Assembly (NCBI RefSeq): GCF_003148665.1
Contig: NZ_QGGQ01000009.1
Span: 60,151-124,150 of the forward strand
Direction: 5' to 3'
Length of the DNA: 64,000 nucleotides
DNA from: Maribacter polysiphoniae
GTDB lineage: Bacteria; Bacteroidota; Bacteroidia; Flavobacteriales; Flavobacteriaceae
In this document: piece after piece, positions 62,661-64,000 of the stretch
Position numbering within the stretch: position 1 is the stretch's first letter
Layout: the number at the start of each line of letters is the position of its first letter
Notes under the pieces: model-generated
Seen by the model: the letters and a program-made list of their open reading frames with translations, nothing else
What the model was told of the DNA's origin: nothing
The model's database searches: none
Program-made: the position numbers and the translations under genes

Positions 62661-63731
62661 ATGGTTTATAAAATCAAAAATTGGGTCGCAGTATCGATTA
62701 TTCCGCAAATAATCCTCGTTAAATGGCTTGGAAACCATCCTGATGTTATCGAAAGCTATTACAGCAGGGGTATTTATTTATGGATATCAGGTTTCTTTAG
62801 GATTTTATATGGATGGATTCCTTTCTCAGTGGGCGATATCCTCTATTTTACACTATCACTTTTGGCGATTAGATATGTTTACAGGCACTGGTTGGAAATC
62901 AAGACCTATCCCCTACTCTTTTTACGCAATATTGTCTTTATTCTTTCGATTGCCTACTTCACCTTTCATTTGCTCTGGGGATTCAATTATTACCGGGAAC
63001 CCATAGCCAAAAGATTCGGACTTGAAGATAGACATACAGAGAAGGAACTACTGACACTGACGGAAGCCCTCATCCATAAAACAAATGCATTGCAATATTC
63101 CATTACCAAGGATACAGCATTGGCCGTTGAAGTCCCTTACACCCAAAAAGAAATTTTTGATAAAACCTTGATTGGATATGAAAATCTTCAAAACACATAT
63201 CCGTTTCTAGCCTATAAACACCCGAGCATAAAAACCTCACTCTTTAGCACCGGACTAAGCTATATGGGCTATGGTGGCTACCTGAATCCGTTTACCCATG
63301 AAGGGCAGGTAAACGGGCGTCTTCCCAATTTCAGGTTTCCGGTAGTCGCTGGGCATGAGATAGGACATCAAGTAGGGTATTCCGCAGAGAACGAGACCAA
63401 TTTCATAGGATATTTGGCCACACTCAATAATCCCGACCGCTATTTTCAGTATACCGCGTATGCCTATGCCTTAACCTATTGCCTCAGTGATCTTCGAAGA
63501 AATGATGAAGCTAAATTTAAGGAACTGTATAGTCTAATAAACCCTGGGACGCGAAAGAATTTTGAAGAAATGGCCCATTTCTGGCAATCGTTTGAGAATC
63601 CGATGGAACCCATATTTAAATCCATTTTCAATTCTTTCCTTAAGGCAAACAACCAGACCCAAGGTATTAAAAGTTATAATGCGGTGGTTTCACTTATGGT
63701 CACCTATCATAAAGACCATCCTGTTCAATAA
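62661..63731 (+). CDS. DUF3810 membrane zinc-metalloprotease-like protein
   Basis: 356 residues. Three N-terminal helices (about 8-22, 35-60 and 75-110) with YSRGIYLWISGFFRIL and WIPFSVGDILYF, then a soluble domain with the zincin motif VAGHEIGHQVGY (HExxH) and NETNFIGYLA, the Glu there being a probable third ligand. DUF3810 is conserved in Bacteroidota and Firmicutes; the substrate is unknown. In-frame starts exist at 62580 (TTG) and 62625; 62661 best matches relatives and lies 5 bases after a -7-like TATTTTTG. Confidence 0.85.
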   Translation: MVYKIKNWVAVSIIPQIILVKWLGNHPDVIESYYSRGIYLWISGFFRILYGWIPFSVGDILYFTLSLLAIRYVYRHWLEIKTYPLLFLRNIVFILSIAYFTFHLLWGFNYYREPIAKRFGLEDRHTEKELLTLTEALIHKTNALQYSITKDTALAVEVPYTQKEIFDKTLIGYENLQNTYPFLAYKHPSIKTSLFSTGLSYMGYGGYLNPFTHEGQVNGRLPNFRFPVVAGHEIGHQVGYSAENETNFIGYLATLNNPDRYFQYTAYAYALTYCLSDLRRNDEAKFKELYSLINPGTRKNFEEMAHFWQSFENPMEPIFKSIFNSFLKANNQTQGIKSYNAVVSLMVTYHKDHPVQ

Positions 63732-63738
63732 GTGATAT

Positions 63739-64000
63739 GCAGTTGGTAATTTACAATGGACAATTAGCAATTAGCAATTAGCAATTAGCAGTGTACAATT
63801 TACAATGAACAACGAACAATTGGCAGTTGGCAGTTAGCAATGAACAATTAGCAATTAGCAGTAGGTTGTTGGTAATTAGCTATTACCAGTAAGCGCTCTG
63901 GGTAAAGCGAAAGGCGATAAGCGATGTGCAGTTGGCAGTTGGCAGTGTACAATTAACAATTAGCAGTGAACAATTTACAATGAACAATTTACAATGAACA
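63739..64000. repeat. Phase-locked degenerate 7-bp tandem repeat tract, runs off the window
   Basis: From 63739 the sequence parses into consecutive heptamers with no slippage: GCAATTA, ACAATTA, GCAGTTG, ACAATGA, ACAATTT, GCAGTGT and similar, general form RCARTNN. Twenty-two units (to 63892) are followed by 35 bp that also fit five diverged GCG-type heptamers (63893-63927), then ten more units to 63997. It begins 7 bp after the DUF3810 stop. The 7-bp period excludes a long open frame. Confidence 0.85.

Noticed and set aside
63739..64000. CRISPR array at the right edge
   Set aside because: Units are 7 bp, contiguous and degenerate, with no 25-40 bp repeat or unique spacers and no cas genes.

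Overview
The window reads as chromosomal DNA of a Bacteroidota bacterium, most likely a marine Flavobacteriaceae. Supporting signs are an AT-rich genome, the gliding-motility lipoprotein GldI, the long two-part signal peptidase I of this phylum, DUF5683, DUF3810, DUF6122 and WbqC-type genes, several TTG/GTG starts without a clear Shine-Dalgarno, and promoter elements of the Bacteroidota type (TTG, 17-23 bases, TAnnTTTG). No rRNA, tRNA, CRISPR array, prophage or intact insertion sequence was seen. The genus cannot be named from what is here.

Layout. 1-6776: a peptidoglycan-recycling set (ampG, nagZ, anmK) split by an opposite-strand pair, a Tat-exported Gfo/Idh/MocA oxidoreductase and a DUF1080 (3-keto-glycoside hydrolase-like) lipoprotein. 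6788-20817: a short-chain fatty acid acquisition and sensing locus. It holds a DnaQ-like exonuclease plus DUF294 pair, a divergent stand-alone InsA-like zinc-ribbon/HTH protein, an outer-membrane porin, DUF4212 plus Na+:solute symporter, a symporter-STAC-histidine kinase fusion, a receiver-only response regulator, a propionyl-CoA-synthetase-like enzyme and acetyl-CoA synthetase. 20900-22117: a Bcr/CflA-type efflux pump. 22229-41085: propionyl-CoA/methylmalonyl-CoA metabolism, with an ATP-dependent biotin carboxylase set (22229-25792), the mutase chaperone meaB (26269), and one long reverse-strand operon running epimerase, Na+-pumping methylmalonyl-CoA decarboxylase (alpha, delta, biotin carrier, beta), CoA-transferase, mutase small and large subunits (41085 down to 31510). 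A GH76 mannanase, an aspartate:alanine-exchanger-family transporter and a Dph6-like/CWC pair sit among these. 41565-63731: housekeeping genes (udk, ftsB-like, parAB, dapB, lepB, two rhomboids, mutL, ribH, recF, ndk, nrnA, gldI, a cyclophilin-FKBP fusion, pepD). 63739-64000: a phase-locked 7-bp repeat tract running off the right edge.

How it fits together. Porin, symporter and the two acyl-CoA synthetases would bring acetate and propionate in and activate them. Propionyl-CoA can then be carboxylated by the ATP-dependent set, epimerised and isomerised to succinyl-CoA. The Na+-pumping decarboxylase module and CoA-transferase allow the same chemistry to run the other way, to propionate plus a sodium gradient, or possibly to carboxylate at the expense of a sodium gradient. 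The symporter and the decarboxylase could therefore be coupled through Na+. The most interesting regulatory signals are a perfect 24-bp palindrome upstream of the methylmalonyl-CoA operon (41190-41213), and 16-bp direct repeats that end exactly at the start codon of the InsA-like gene (9526-9560), whose product is a candidate DNA-binding output for the locus.
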